64,000 nucleotides of DNA from Owenia fusiformis. Lineage: Eukaryota; Annelida; Polychaeta; Sabellida; Oweniidae. A program made the translations under genes and the position numbers. This document shows positions 42,941 through 53,205 of the stretch, in pieces (within the stretch, counting starts at the first letter, position 1; each line of letters starts with the position of its first letter). The stretch is taken from assembly GCA_903813345.2 (NCBI GenBank), contig CAIIXF020000005.1, positions 21,271,375 to 21,335,374 on the forward strand, written 5' to 3'. A model generated the notes under the pieces. It was not told the origin of the DNA, ran no database searches, and saw only the letters and a program-made list of their open reading frames with translations.

Positions 42941-43170
42941 GCGCCGCCCCCACCGGTACCAGTGACAGTTTAGGTAAATCACTTTTGACCTACGTGTTGA
43001 CCTTCACCCAATCAGCGAGCTTGAAGAAACATACGCCAAATGTGTTCTAATTAGATATGCGCATGTCATTGGTCAATTCCGGGCTCAACGATGATGTAAG
43101 AAGGAATGACCATATAAAGAACGTTGGTCAAATTTGGCCGACGAACACTGATTGGTGCGGTGAGTTCACA
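42941..43170 (+). promoter_or_regulatory. candidate promoter and first donor inside the WDR91 intron
   Basis: GC-richer than its surroundings, with GCGCCGCCCCCACC (42941), CCCAATCAGCG (43008; CCAAT box), CATTGGTC (43067; inverted CCAAT), ATATAAAG (43112-43119) and, about 40 bp further on, GCGGTGAGTT (a good splice donor, GT at 43160). The spacing resembles a TATA promoter with a short first exon. No following coding exon is recognised. It could be a promoter of a decayed element, an alternative WDR91 start, or chance. Confidence 0.3.
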
Positions 43171-43516
43171 GGTTTATTTTAGTTTGAAAGAGTGTAGACG
43201 AAGCTCTCTTTTAAGAAGTGAAGTCAAACGAATGCAAAGGGTAATGAAAGGCAATTTAAAGTAAGATTGCAAATATGGTATCATTTTTCTGATTCAGGCC
43301 TCGTTAAATTCAAAAAGGCCGCATAATGTGGGATTCCGCAATAATTTTTTTATATCTTAGAAGTATGACTATTTTTTGTTTATTCAGCAGTAATACATGT
43401 ATTACATACATTTAATACAATATTCTAAAAGCTTGATATCTTTTTGGATATATAAAGCACTTAATTACAATAGTTTGTTAGGAAATAATGGCTTGGTCAC
43501 CATACTGCTTCTTGCT

Positions 43517-44066
43517 GAAAAAAAAATACACTATGACCTGAATCGATTGCAAACTTAATAATTTCACAATATGACACTATTGGTTTATCTCATCAAATGT
43601 GCAAATATGAAGTTTGCAATCGATTCAGGTCATACTTAAAATTAAAAGATTGTACATTTTTTCATCATTTTTTCCCCTACAAAATTGCTATAGAAAAATG
43701 CTCCAAAAACAACTTTTACACTTATCAAAAATCATACAACTTTGTAAAACCAAAGAATTTACTATTTTATTTCATTATGTAGTAACATATTTGGATAAGA
43801 TGTAGGGATGCGTAGGATGCAAATGGATTTTGACAGACACAAAAATACTTCCTGGTTTGGAATCATATGCCTCTATACACTTCATGATTGAATTATGACC
43901 TTAATAAGTGGCCTATACATCAATACAGTGCTGAATATAGGTCAACAAGATACTAGTGTGCATATAAATGTTATAATTAAAGCAGAATACTCATTTTGAA
44001 AAATCAGATGAATTATTTTTTTCTCATGGGGAGATCCCACTGGAGGGTGTATAAGGTCCTTTACCG
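43517..44066 (+). mobile_element. element R1, 5'-shortened copy
   Basis: AAATACACTATGACCTGAATC to GGGTGTATAAGGTCCTTTA; nearly identical to 31800-32337, including the hairpin. It starts at the hairpin rather than at the full left end. Confidence 0.75.
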
Positions 44067-44314
44067 ACATAAACATTGAGTCGGTTAAGCACGTTGCTTT
44101 TTCATTGGTACAAGGCGGTCATAATAGAAATCAAGATAAGTAAAAGAGACAGACTTGGGCAAGGCTAATGATACTGCAATGATCTCAAATATTTATTATG
44201 GTAAGTTTTAAATTGTGACTGTACAGATTCATGATTTATATACTGCATTCATTGGGATTTGCTACTCCGTGGAGTTGCCGATTTCTAGTTCTGATTTTAT
44301 TTTTTCTTACTTAA

Positions 44315-44605
44315 CCTCTTGAATCCCAGGCTCTAAAATTGGTTGAAACTAGAGATTTTTTTCATTTTTGCCACCTTTTGACATTTTACTACATACCTTT
44401 ACAATTTTAGATGCTCAACTTAGTAAATTAGATGGCAGAGATCATTTTTACACGTTTTAAAACAATTTTTGTGTAAATTGGATTAAAATTGTTCAAATAA
44501 GAGCAATTTTTGTGAACAATTTTGTGACGGATTTTCTCGTCCCTCTGGGTTTCAAGGTCATTTCTGAGGTGACGAGAAATCTCGTCATTCTGGGTAGTCA
44601 AGAGG
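44315..44605. mobile_element. piggyBac-type MITE, 291 bp, TTAA duplication
   Basis: TTAA at 44311-44314 and 44606-44609 flanks inverted ends CCTCTTGAATCCCAG and CTGGGTAGTCAAGAGG. TTAA plus a CCYTTTGACT-like end is characteristic of piggyBac. Internal words GACGAGAAATCTCGTC and GGATTTTCTCGTCCC form a second stem. It lies 290 bp upstream of exon d. Confidence 0.8.
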
Positions 44606-44893
44606 TTAACAATTGTGATTTAGCTTTGTTGAAGCACAGCATCTGTTGGCCAGGACAAATGTGCTTCAGATTTATCAGAATTTAGACCTCCATAGGATTT
44701 TCTTTTATTTCAAAAATTTCTAAAGTCTCAATTGTTTAACAACTTTTTGTGTTGCTGTGATAGAGAGGTCTCAGTTGAAAGAGTTTATGAATACCCCCAT
44801 AATTTGATGGATAAAAGGCATAAAAGTACCTGTAGTGACCATCATCTAATCCAAGTAATGATTGATCATATCTTATATGTCCTGTTTTTGCAG

Positions 44894-44988
44894 CTTTTAC
44901 TTGGGAACAAGGCAGGAAATATACGTCTGTTTGATATTAAAGAAAAGAAAACTATACAAGAGGTTGCATCTGACCCAGCATTCCCCAG
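44894..44988 (+). CDS. WDR91: WDR91 exon d: propeller blade 2
   Basis: Acceptor TTTTTGCAG ends at 44893; the donor GTAGGC starts at 44989. It encodes LLLGNKAGNIRLFDIKEKKT followed by IQEVASDPAFPR, a typical G-x-I-R-L-F-D blade strand. The exon ends two bases into an Arg codon, completed at 48205. The last 15 bases of the exon belong to a degenerate ~34-bp tandem repeat that continues into the intron, so copies resembling the donor lie just downstream. Confidence 0.92.
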
Positions 44989-45105
44989 GTAGGCAAAAAT
45001 ATTACCCAGCATTCATAAAATAAGGTAGGCAAAAATTACCTAGCATTCAACCATAAGGCAGGCACAAAATAACCCAGCATTCATAAAGTAGGCAAATAAT
45101 TTTTC
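44973..45105 (+). repeat. ~34-bp tandem repeat spanning the exon d donor
   Basis: Units begin ACCCAGCATTC: one ends exon d and includes its donor (ACCCAGCATTCCCCAG then GTAGGCAAAAA). The next three in the intron read ACCCAGCATTCATAAAATAA with GGTAGGCAAAAA, ACCTAGCATTC with GGCAGGC, and ACCCAGCATTC with AGTAGGCAAA. At least one downstream unit keeps AAGGTAGG, a usable donor-like site. Confidence 0.85.
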
Positions 45106-45634
45106 CAACATTTACATTAACTATCAAGTAAATTGAAGGGGCTCAGTCTCTTTTTCCGATCCTAAAATGCACCAAAGTAATATATAACAACCTATAGCTT
45201 GCACCATAAATAAGCTTTGATACAAATTATTTCACAGTTTGAAAGTCAATTCTTTGTCTTTATTTAAATAATCTTGGCTTTTTATGAGCATCAAATCAAG
45301 TAATAATGTATTCACAAAAATAGCCATTATGACACTTTAATAGTAGTAAATTCTATTTACATATAATAAACAATAACTTTCAGAGTCTTAACTCAACTAG
45401 TTTGACAGAGATCATTTGCAACCCTTCAGCTAGATCACTAACTTGCAAACTTGCTTTTGTCCAATTAACATATAAACCGATCAAAAGCACAATTTGTTAT
45501 ACAGCTTCATGTTCCTATTTCTGTATTATTCCATTCATATTTGTTATGCTGGCATAGGCACCTGCATCATTACATGTATTCCTCTCCGATCTTATCAATG
45601 AAGTGCATATACTTTCCTTCACATGTCAGACTTG
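45106..45634. other. unrecognised intronic sequence
   Basis: AT-rich, nothing identified. Confidence 0.45.
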
Positions 45635-45960
45635 CCAACCTCCCGTTTTTTTACGGGAATCTCCCGTAAAATATTTTTTTTCCGTAAAAAATACCAAACT
45701 CCCGTACCGTTTTTTCCCGTAAACTCCTGTACCGTATTTCTACTAAAATTTCCCATAATTTAAAAAAAAATATGGCCGCAAAATCTCCCGTATTTTTGCT
45801 GAAATCTCCCGTAAAATCTCCCGTATTCTGGTATAAAGCCCGTAAAATCTCCCGTATTCTTGGTATAATACCCGTAAAATCTCCCGTATTCTTGGTATAA
45901 CTCCCCTTAAATCCCCGTTTTTTGCTGTCGAAATCTACCGTATTTAAAAGGAATTTGACA
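45635..45960 (+). repeat. CTCCCGT array, left block
   Basis: Repeated AAAATCTCCCGTA and CCCGTATTCTTGGTATAA words, degenerate period of about 30 bp. GTTTTTTTACGGG and similar words form short stems. Confidence 0.7.
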
Positions 45961-46579
45961 AATTTGTGACCTTGATTATTGCAGGCACGCTTCTTTCTTT
46001 TACTCCAAGAAGGATTGGCTCCCATGGTTCACTATCGATACTTTCATAAATAACTTAAAAGTACTTCATTCCCATGATTCAAATTGCTTTTCTGCGATCA
46101 GTTCGGTATAAGTTTGCACACCAAATGTCCACAAACGGGGGCCAGTTCATATTCTGTCATACTTCTGTCGGAATACATTTTGTTTTTATATGGCGCTAAA
46201 CAAAATATTCCCGCAATATAAGGTGCATTATGGGTAGGGACTGCTGTGAAATAATGAATGTAAGTGACATCTATCTTAGATTATAAGTTCTAATTAATTT
46301 ATTAACTGCGCATCCATCATAATAATTTCAACCAATTAAATCGCTGTATTTAATGCTCATGCGCGAAATACCGAACCTAAAAATGGAACCTCACGCAGAT
46401 TGCCCTTAGCATAGAGTGAACGCCACATATACATTTTACTTAGCTTTGATCAAAAGTAATAAAATGTTGTATCTATAATCTAAACAGATCATATTAATAA
46501 TTTAGACAGTTTGAAATATAAATCATCCCATAGTTTGACAATTTGAACTTCATCAGTTAAAATAATTATATGAAATAAA
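45961..46579. other. unrecognised sequence between the CTCCCGT blocks
   Basis: No frame or repeat recognised. Confidence 0.4.
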
Positions 46580-47240
46580 CTTCCCGTTTTTTCAAAATCT
46601 ACCGTAAAAACTCCTGTTTTTTCAAAATCTAAAGTAAAAACTCCAGTTTTTTCATAAATCTACCGTAAAAACTCCAGTTTTTTCAAAATCTACCGTAAAA
46701 ACTCCAGTTTTTTCAGAAATCTACCGTTAAAACTCCAGTTTTTTCAAAATCTACCGTTAAAACTCCCGTTTTTTCAGAAATCTACAGTTTTTTTCCGAAA
46801 TCTATCGTAAAAACTCCCGTTTTTTTCAGAATTTACTGTAAAAACTCCAGTTTTTTCAGAATCTACCGTAAAAACTCCCTTTTTTCAGAAATCTACCGTA
46901 AAAACTCCCGTTTTTTTAAAAATCTACCGCAAAAACTCCTGTTTTTTCAAAACCTACTGTAAAAACTCCCATTTTTTCAGAACCTACTGCAAAAACTCCC
47001 CATTTTTTCTGAAATCTTCCGTAAAAAAAGGTCACGTTTTTTAAAATTTACCGCCAAAGATACTTTTTTTTTAAATATCCCATAAAAACTCCCTTTTTTC
47101 AAAATCTCCCATAAAAACTCCCGTTTTTTTTAAAAATTTACCACAAAAACTCCCGTTTTTTTAAGTCTCCCGTAAAAACTACCGTTATTTTCAAAAAACT
47201 CCCGCAAACACCACCGTTTTTTGAAAAAAACTCCCGTAAA
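46580..47240 (+). repeat. CTCCCGT array, right block
   Basis: About 20 copies of a ~31-bp unit, AAAACTCCAGTTTTTTCAAA followed by ATCTACCGTA, drifting toward CTCCCGTTTTTT at the right end. Same orientation as the left block. Confidence 0.8.
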
Positions 47241-47249
47241 AGTACTGCA

Positions 47250-47815
47250 ATTTTTTTGGCATCTGTAACAAATTCTTACAACTTCCAATAACTTAACAAA
47301 TACTGTTTAGACTGACTCTATTTTTTTCAAAATCATCTACATGTTTTCAGAAGCTCAAATCTGACTTTATATTTAAGATTTGACCTTCAATGACCTTTTC
47401 TTAAGGTCAAAAAAGGTCAAAAAGGTATTTTTTCAAGTTGGTTCAAATTGACCAATTTTTTTTTTCAAAATCATCTGTAAGTTCTCAACAGTTCAAATCT
47501 GACTATAGATTTGACCTTCAATGAATTCTCAAAGTCAAAAAAGATTTGACCCTCAATGACATTCTCAAGGTCAAAAAGGTATTTTTCATCTGCTTCAAAT
47601 TGACCAATTTTTTTACAAAATCATCTTCATGTTCTCAGAAGTTCAAATCTGACTTTAGATTTGAGATTTCACCTTCAATGACCTTCTCAGGGTCAAAAAA
47701 GGTCTTTTTTCAACTTGCTTCAAGTCTTCAAAATCTACAAGTTCTCAGAAATTCAAATCTGACTTAAGATTGAATTCATAATATTGTGAGCAAGTAGATG
47801 GTGACATTTTGTCAT
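47250..47815 (+). repeat. AAGGTCA-rich element, ATGTCACCACC family
   Basis: Subrepeats of ~110 bp built on TTTGACCTTCAATGACCTTC, TCAAGGTCAAAAAGG, TTCAAATTGACCAATTTTTT and AAATCATCTACAAGTTCTC. The right edge is GGTGACATTTTGTCATG. The left ~60 bp match 34800-34860 in reverse (GTAACAAATTCTTACAACTT). Confidence 0.65.
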
Positions 47816-48204
47816 GTTAATGCCTTGTTTTTACTGGCATTGTAAGCACCAATCCTATTTGTGTCTCTCATTAGCCTATTTGGTGATTTGCCTCTGGTTT
47901 GTGACCTTGGGTCACCAAGATGGTGTACTACATATTGCAATGTGATAGATGTTCCATTGTTTGTTGCATTTATCTTATATCCGCCGAGGATGCACCCTTC
48001 TTGATCTGATCAGATGCTCCACTATCTTTGGAATCATTTTACCTAAATATATTTCTTATACTGTAATGTTCTTTATTTCACTGGTTTTTATTATCTTTTA
48101 CAAGCAATTTTTTCCTGCTTCTTGGTTTATACCTCTTTGTACCTAATATTTATTGACCCAACCTACTCCCCAATCCTAATAGTAAAGTTTGAATTATATT
48201 GTAG

Positions 48205-48352
48205 GGTGGTATCACTCGCATGTAATCAAAGTGGATCAGTGTTTGTGTGTAGCTCAAACAGCAAGTTAAGGGTGCCATCAGGGGGTAACATTGACCCCCT
48301 CCCCCGCTCAGGGAGACTTGACTTGTGGGACATGAAAACAATGAAATTGGAG
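48205..48352 (+). CDS. WDR91: WDR91 exon e: propeller blade 3
   Basis: Acceptor ATATTGTAG ends at 48204; the donor GTGAGT starts at 48353. It encodes RVVSLACNQSGSVFVCSS, a poorly conserved insertion, and then GRLDLWDMKTMKLE. The SLACxxxGxxFVCS and GRLxLWDxKTMK blocks are WDR91-specific. The loop between them (NSKLRVPSGGNIDPLPRS) is shorter than the equivalent human loop. It ends in phase 0. Confidence 0.93.
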
Positions 48353-48394
48353 GTGAGTTACAATAATTTAACTCAAAATTTCCCTTTCATGTTT

Positions 48395-48440
48395 TTATTA
48401 TGTCTCCACCAAGAAGTGGTGACAAAATTATTAATGGAGG
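48395..48440. repeat. short ATGTCWCCACC hairpin fragment
   Basis: ATGTCTCCACCAAGAAGTGG followed by TGACAAAATTA: a stem of the same terminal sequence as the ATGTCACCACC family, probably a solo end. Confidence 0.5.
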
Positions 48441-48527
48441 GACAGCATTTTTCTGACCAGCATTTGATGTCAGCATTTGGAATCATCATCTACAAATGGT
48501 CACAATTGTTATTGCAAACAGTTGGTA

Positions 48528-49022
48528 CAGGCCTGTCAACTTGGGAACACCTAACATGAGTGACTTGGAAATGTTGAACACCTCCCCTCAAAATGTGGAC
48601 ACCTTGGTCCAAATCTGAACACCTTGATCCAAGTTTTGAACACCTTGGTTTAAATTTTATTACATCTTGCCAAAATTTGAACACCTCAAATTTTTCGCGC
48701 TCGCTACGCTCGCGTTTTAAACATCCATCAAGGGGGGGGGGGGGGTAGGTACGAAAATTTTCTAACGGAATGCGTGACATATCTGTAATTCGCGTGAAAA
48801 GTCCGAACGAAATGCGTACGTTTTTTTCCCGTCGTTCGTATTTTTGCTGTGTAGACGATCTTTTTTAGAAAATTTTCTACAGAAATATTTTTGCTTGACA
48901 ATTACCAGGTAAAATGCGTATTTGCGTGACATTTTCTGTCACGCAAAAATAACTGGCGTGACTTCAAATTCTTCAGCAAATGCGTGACAAATACGCAAAT
49001 TGCGGGACAGTTGACAGGCCTG
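48528..49022. mobile_element. TIR MITE (CAGGCCTGTCAACT), 495 bp
   Basis: The ends CAGGCCTGTCAACTTGGGAA and GGGACAGTTGACAGGCCTG are inverted. The interior has ~25-bp repeats (GAACACCTTGGTCCAAATTT) and a G12 run at about 48734-48745. The right half (ATTTGCGTGACATTTTCTGTC) is shared, inverted, with 50444-50748. It occupies most of the intron between exons e and f. Confidence 0.7.
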
Positions 49023-49098
49023 CATTTTGTAATAGACTTGTCACAAATTGTTGCAAAATAAGAACACCTGTTTTTCTAGGAAATAACCTCTTTTTCAG

Positions 49099-49207
49099 AC
49101 CCACCTCCCCATTGGTGATCAGGACACAGCCATCAATTGTACAGTGTTCAACCACAATGGTCACCTACTCTTAACTGGTGGGGCAGATGGAAAAATCAGG
49201 CTCTTTG
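49099..49207 (+). CDS. WDR91: WDR91 exon f: propeller blade 4
   Basis: Acceptor TTTTTCAG ends at 49098; the donor GTAAAT starts at 49208. It encodes THLPIGDQDTAINCTVFNHN followed by GHLLLTGGADGKIRLF. AINCTxFNHNGxLLxTGxADGxIRLF is nearly diagnostic of WDR91. The exon leaves one base of an Asp codon, completed by the next exon 220 bp downstream. Confidence 0.95.
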
Positions 49208-49427
49208 GTAAATAAAACATTGTATTATACTTAAATGGTTTGAGTGGTTTGTCATGGGTTTTTGCATCAGTTATTCTGGACATGTATTTTATTTTTAGCT
49301 TTCAATTCCCGAAAATATCCAATATTTATAAACATTCCTATACATGATTTTTTAGGTATTCAAAGAGTGTGTTAGACGTTTCTGAGGGACTGCCCAGTCC
49401 CCTTCATTTTTTACATTTTTTTTGTAG

Positions 49428-49540
49428 ATGTAACAAAGTGTGAATGTATTGCTGATTGGGAGGCACATGAAGGAGAGGTTTACTCTGTGCAGTTTAGTTC
49501 TGATGAAAACTCATGTTATAGCATGGGAAATGATGGGAAG
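49428..49540 (+). CDS. WDR91: WDR91 exon g: propeller blade 4-5
   Basis: Acceptor TTTTTTTGTAG ends at 49427; the donor GTAAGA starts at 49541. It encodes [20 protein letters not shown] followed by [18 protein letters not shown]. WxAHxGEVYSVxFSxDEN is a conserved WDR91 stretch. It ends in phase 0 and joins directly to FIEWSM in the next exon, 8.3 kb downstream across a nest of LINEs and DNA elements. Confidence 0.95.
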
Positions 49541-49904
49541 GTAAGATCAAAGAACAGATTCAGTACATCAGCATATAATACTTTTTGACTGACAGTTCTA
49601 GCCTAGGACATTATAAAGACACTCTGAAAGTAAGACCCTAGATTTGTGTTTATTTTTTACAAAATTAAATAGATAACTATCCCCAAAACATTCAGATATC
49701 TTTATATCATTTCCCTCTGAAGTATATGTGTCAGTTTTCATTTTAATTTAAGTTAAAGACAGGCATTGGCAGGGGGATACGATCATGAAATAATATCCAT
49801 CATTCTTTTATTAGTTTTATCAGTCATTGTCACAGCTTACGTGTAAATGGTCAGCTTTGATATTGTGAAAATCAAATTGCAAACAAACCAAAATCAATTA
49901 CAAT
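49541..49904. other. unrecognised start of intron after exon g
   Basis: Nothing identified. Confidence 0.45.
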
Positions 49905-50443
49905 TTTTATGTCACCACCAAAAAGTTTTTTTGACGGTGGTTGGTGATTGGCAGTTGGTTCAAATCTGACTTTAGATTTGAGATTTAACCTTCTAAAGGT
50001 CAAAAGGGTCTTTTTTCATCTTGCTTCAGATTCACCAATTTCTTTTTCAAAATTATCTACAAGTTCTCAAAAGTTCAAATCTGGCTATAGATTTGACCTT
50101 CAATGACATTCTCAAGGTCAAAAAAGATTTCACCTTCAATGACCTTCTCAAGGTCAAAAAGGTATTTTTCATCTTGCTTCAAATTGACCAATTTTTTTTT
50201 CAAAACCATCTACAAGTTCTTAGAAGTTCAAATTTGACTTTAGATTTGAGATTTCACCATGGTGCGGTATCCAAACTGCTTGCATACTATGCACGCAGTT
50301 TGAAACCCTGACAAACTGCGCGCATATTTAAAATTGGCAGACGTGGAGGACACAACTCCCATAAGGATGAAAAGGACTGGAAATACAGGATAAGTTCTGT
50401 TTATCAGACATTACCATTATGTGGAGACTAGCTTACTTTGCAA

Positions 50444-50748
50444 CAGTCCGTCCAACTGTCCCGCAATTTGCGTATTTGTCACGCAATCGCTGGAAAATTT
50501 GAAGTCGCGCCAGTGGTTTTGTGTGACAGAATATGTCACGCAAATAAGCATTTTACCTAAACATTGTCCAGCAAAAATATTCCTGTAGAAAAACTTCCAA
50601 AAAATGAGCCCCGATACAGCACAAAACCAAACACCGAAAACCCGAACGCATTTTGTTCGGACTTTTCACGTGGATACCGTATGTGTCACACATTTTCCTT
50701 GAAATATTTCATACCTACCTGTTAGGTGTTCCCAAGTTGACGGGCCTG
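50444..50748. mobile_element. CAGGCCTG-type MITE, second copy, 6-bp duplication
   Basis: CAGTCCGTCCAACTGTCCCG at the left and AAGTTGACGGGCCTG at the right. TTGCAA flanks both sides (50438-50443 and 50749-50754). Inverted relative to 48528-49022. Confidence 0.7.
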
Positions 50749-51054
50749 TTGCAAGTAGCACTTGATTTTTTCCTGGTGTAAACCTAGTTATCTCAATATA
50801 AGGTTTTGTGTTCAAAATATACAGCGTTGCGTCATATGATGTCTGTTTGTCGTAATTTGAAGTTTATTCAGCCCTTCAATGGTTACATATACTGAAAGAT
50901 ACAGGATTGCTGCATGTACTTTAAGTAATATAGTATTTTTTATTTCTGTGAAAAGTGTGACATCTTAACTTATGTGTCGGTAATCGAAAAACTGATGACA
51001 ATTTTTTATTAATCTGCTTATATTTTAAAACCTACGTTCATTTAGGTTTAAAGT

Positions 51055-53205
51055 TTTTTTATTATCATTTAAACAAAACAAATTACAAACACAGCAAGGG
51101 CCGGAGCAATGCATTATTGGCCCTGGTAGTCAAGAATTTATATAATGTAAAGTGAAGTTGCAATGAGATTTAAGGATCAACTCGGTAATGCAGAACAGTA
51201 TATAAAAATAAAAACTTACTCATTTAAAATAGTAACAATAATTAACTGCAGAAAACCTGCAGTCATTTCAACAATTTTCTGATTTGTCAGATACGATAAT
51301 GAGCAATCACCGTATAACAAATAATTTACCCTGTCTTGCTGTCTGAGTTGACCAAACACGTTTAAATCAAAGGATGGCAGTTCCCCAAGTTCTTCCAAAA
51401 ACAAGTTTCGCTGAACAATTATTATTAACATATTATTTATTTCCTTCATAATCAAAAAATACACAAAATATCTACTACCAATCGCCATAATGAATAGAGG
51501 GCAGTGTAATAATAGGTGCATTGTAGACTGTGATCTAAAGCCACAATTACAACTTGGAATATCAATGTTTCTAAAATTATGTGTGAATAAATGCTGCCTA
51601 AAAATAAAGTCACATCGAGTCTTATTCAAAGTTGATTCTGTCTTCCTATCAAGATGCAATTTTGGAGTAGGTAGCTTTATTTTAGAATTTTGAATATGTT
51701 TCCTCAGGTTAAACTTAAAACAATTTCTAGATTGGATAGCTTTCAAATCACCAGGCAGTTTCTCCCATGCTGTTATACAAGATATCACTGTACCCTTTCT
51801 GATCTTGGCCTTACAGTGAGCTGGTATTCTGAAAGATCTGACTCTGCATAACCGATTTCCATTATTCATTACATTATGATTTCTATATAAAGAAAAGGCC
51901 TGGTTTACATAGGAAGGCATTTTGTTGTTATTTATGACGTCATAAGTAAACAATAGTTTCTTTTCATCCCTCCTGGCCCCTAGGGACCTCCAACCTAAGC
52001 ATGAGGTGACTTTGGTTGCATTTGTACCTTGGGTACATCCACTGACAATCAATGCTGCCCTATACTGAATACTATCCAATTTAGAAAGTAAATTTAAGTT
52101 TGCACAATCAAAAATGATATTCCCATATTCTAAGTGAGGTAGTATAAATGCCATATAAATCTTCTCTAGATGTTGTGATCTTAAGTTATGTTTTAGTGCC
52201 ATAAGTGGGTTCAACATCCTGTTACATTTAACAATTATACTGTTAATGTGTTCTTCAAAGTTTAAAGCCTTGTCTAAAATAAGTCCAAGATGTTTGTGAC
52301 TATTGGTGAAAGGGATAGAGTCACCATTTAACACAATAGGAATTTGAGCAATTGGAGTTCTAGTTTTGGACTGGAAAAACACTTCCTTACTTTTACTTGT
52401 CTTAAATTTTAATTTCCAAGTCTTTGACCAGATCTCTATTCTATTAACATCGCTTTGGAGTTTTAGATAAGTTTCATGAACTGAGTCCTCCTTTTTGACA
52501 GGTAGAAAAATTGAGCTATCATCAGCATAAAGGTACAGAGTGCTATTTAAAACTGCATCGGCTAGGTCATTGATATAAAGTAAGAAAAACTGGGGACCTA
52601 ATATTGACCCTTGAGGAACCCCACAATTTATTACTCCTTTGTCAAACCCCCCTAAATCCCTTCCTCCTGTCCCTAGAATCCCTTCCATTGTCCCATCAAT
52701 ATTGTCATATAGAGTATCTGAATTTATTGAAGTTGTACCATTCACCCTAACTTTTAATTTTCTGTTATTAAGGTAGGACCCTATCAGATTAATAATGTTC
52801 TCACAGATACCGTATGATTTTAGCTTATGGAGAAGTAAGTAGTGGGGGACGCCGTCAAACGCACCCTCAATATCAAGAAAGATCCCTCTAGTAGAAATAT
52901 TATGGTCAAAATTTGAAGTAATCATATTTTGTTTCTGAGTGTCATGCCCAGGTAAAAACCCGGATTGGTTCTGATATAAAAGATTGTTAGATGACACATG
53001 TTTGAATATTGAATCATATATGACGCGTTCAAAAATTTTGGAAATATTACTTAAAAGGCAAATTGGCCGATAGTTCCCTGGGTCAACTTTTGAGGATTTA
53101 TTTTTGAAAATGGGGACAATAATGCCCTGCTTCTAACAATTAGGAAATTTGCCTTTAGTAAGAATGAGTTTAAAAAGTTCATCTAGTTCATCTAGACATA
53201 ACTTT
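51055..53205 (-). mobile_element. LINE (Jockey/CR1-like), 5'-truncated, minus strand
   Basis: Coding sequence is followed by a ~160-bp 3' UTR ending near GATAATAAAAAAAC (51058-51070). The 5' end at about 53205 falls inside the region upstream of the RT, so the endonuclease is missing. It is related to the plus-strand LINE at 5842-9033. Confidence 0.85.
51216..53199 (-). pseudogene. LINE reverse transcriptase, one in-frame stop
   Basis: 593 codons are open from 52997 to 51216. The same frame extends upstream (GIIVPIFKNKSSKVDPGNYR, PICLLSNISKIFERVIYDSI) to a TAG at 53133-53135, where Trp is expected before K-x-G. RT motifs: GIFLDIEGAFDGV (motif A Asp), GVINCGVPQGSILGP, LYADDSSIFL (catalytic YADD intact), then the thumb HLGLILDKALNFEEHI and DSIQYRAALIVSG. 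A C-terminal CNCGF...HLLLHCP Cys-His motif follows, and the end is VNYLLYGD. Apart from the truncation and one nonsense codon the domain is intact, which suggests a fairly young insertion. Confidence 0.88.
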
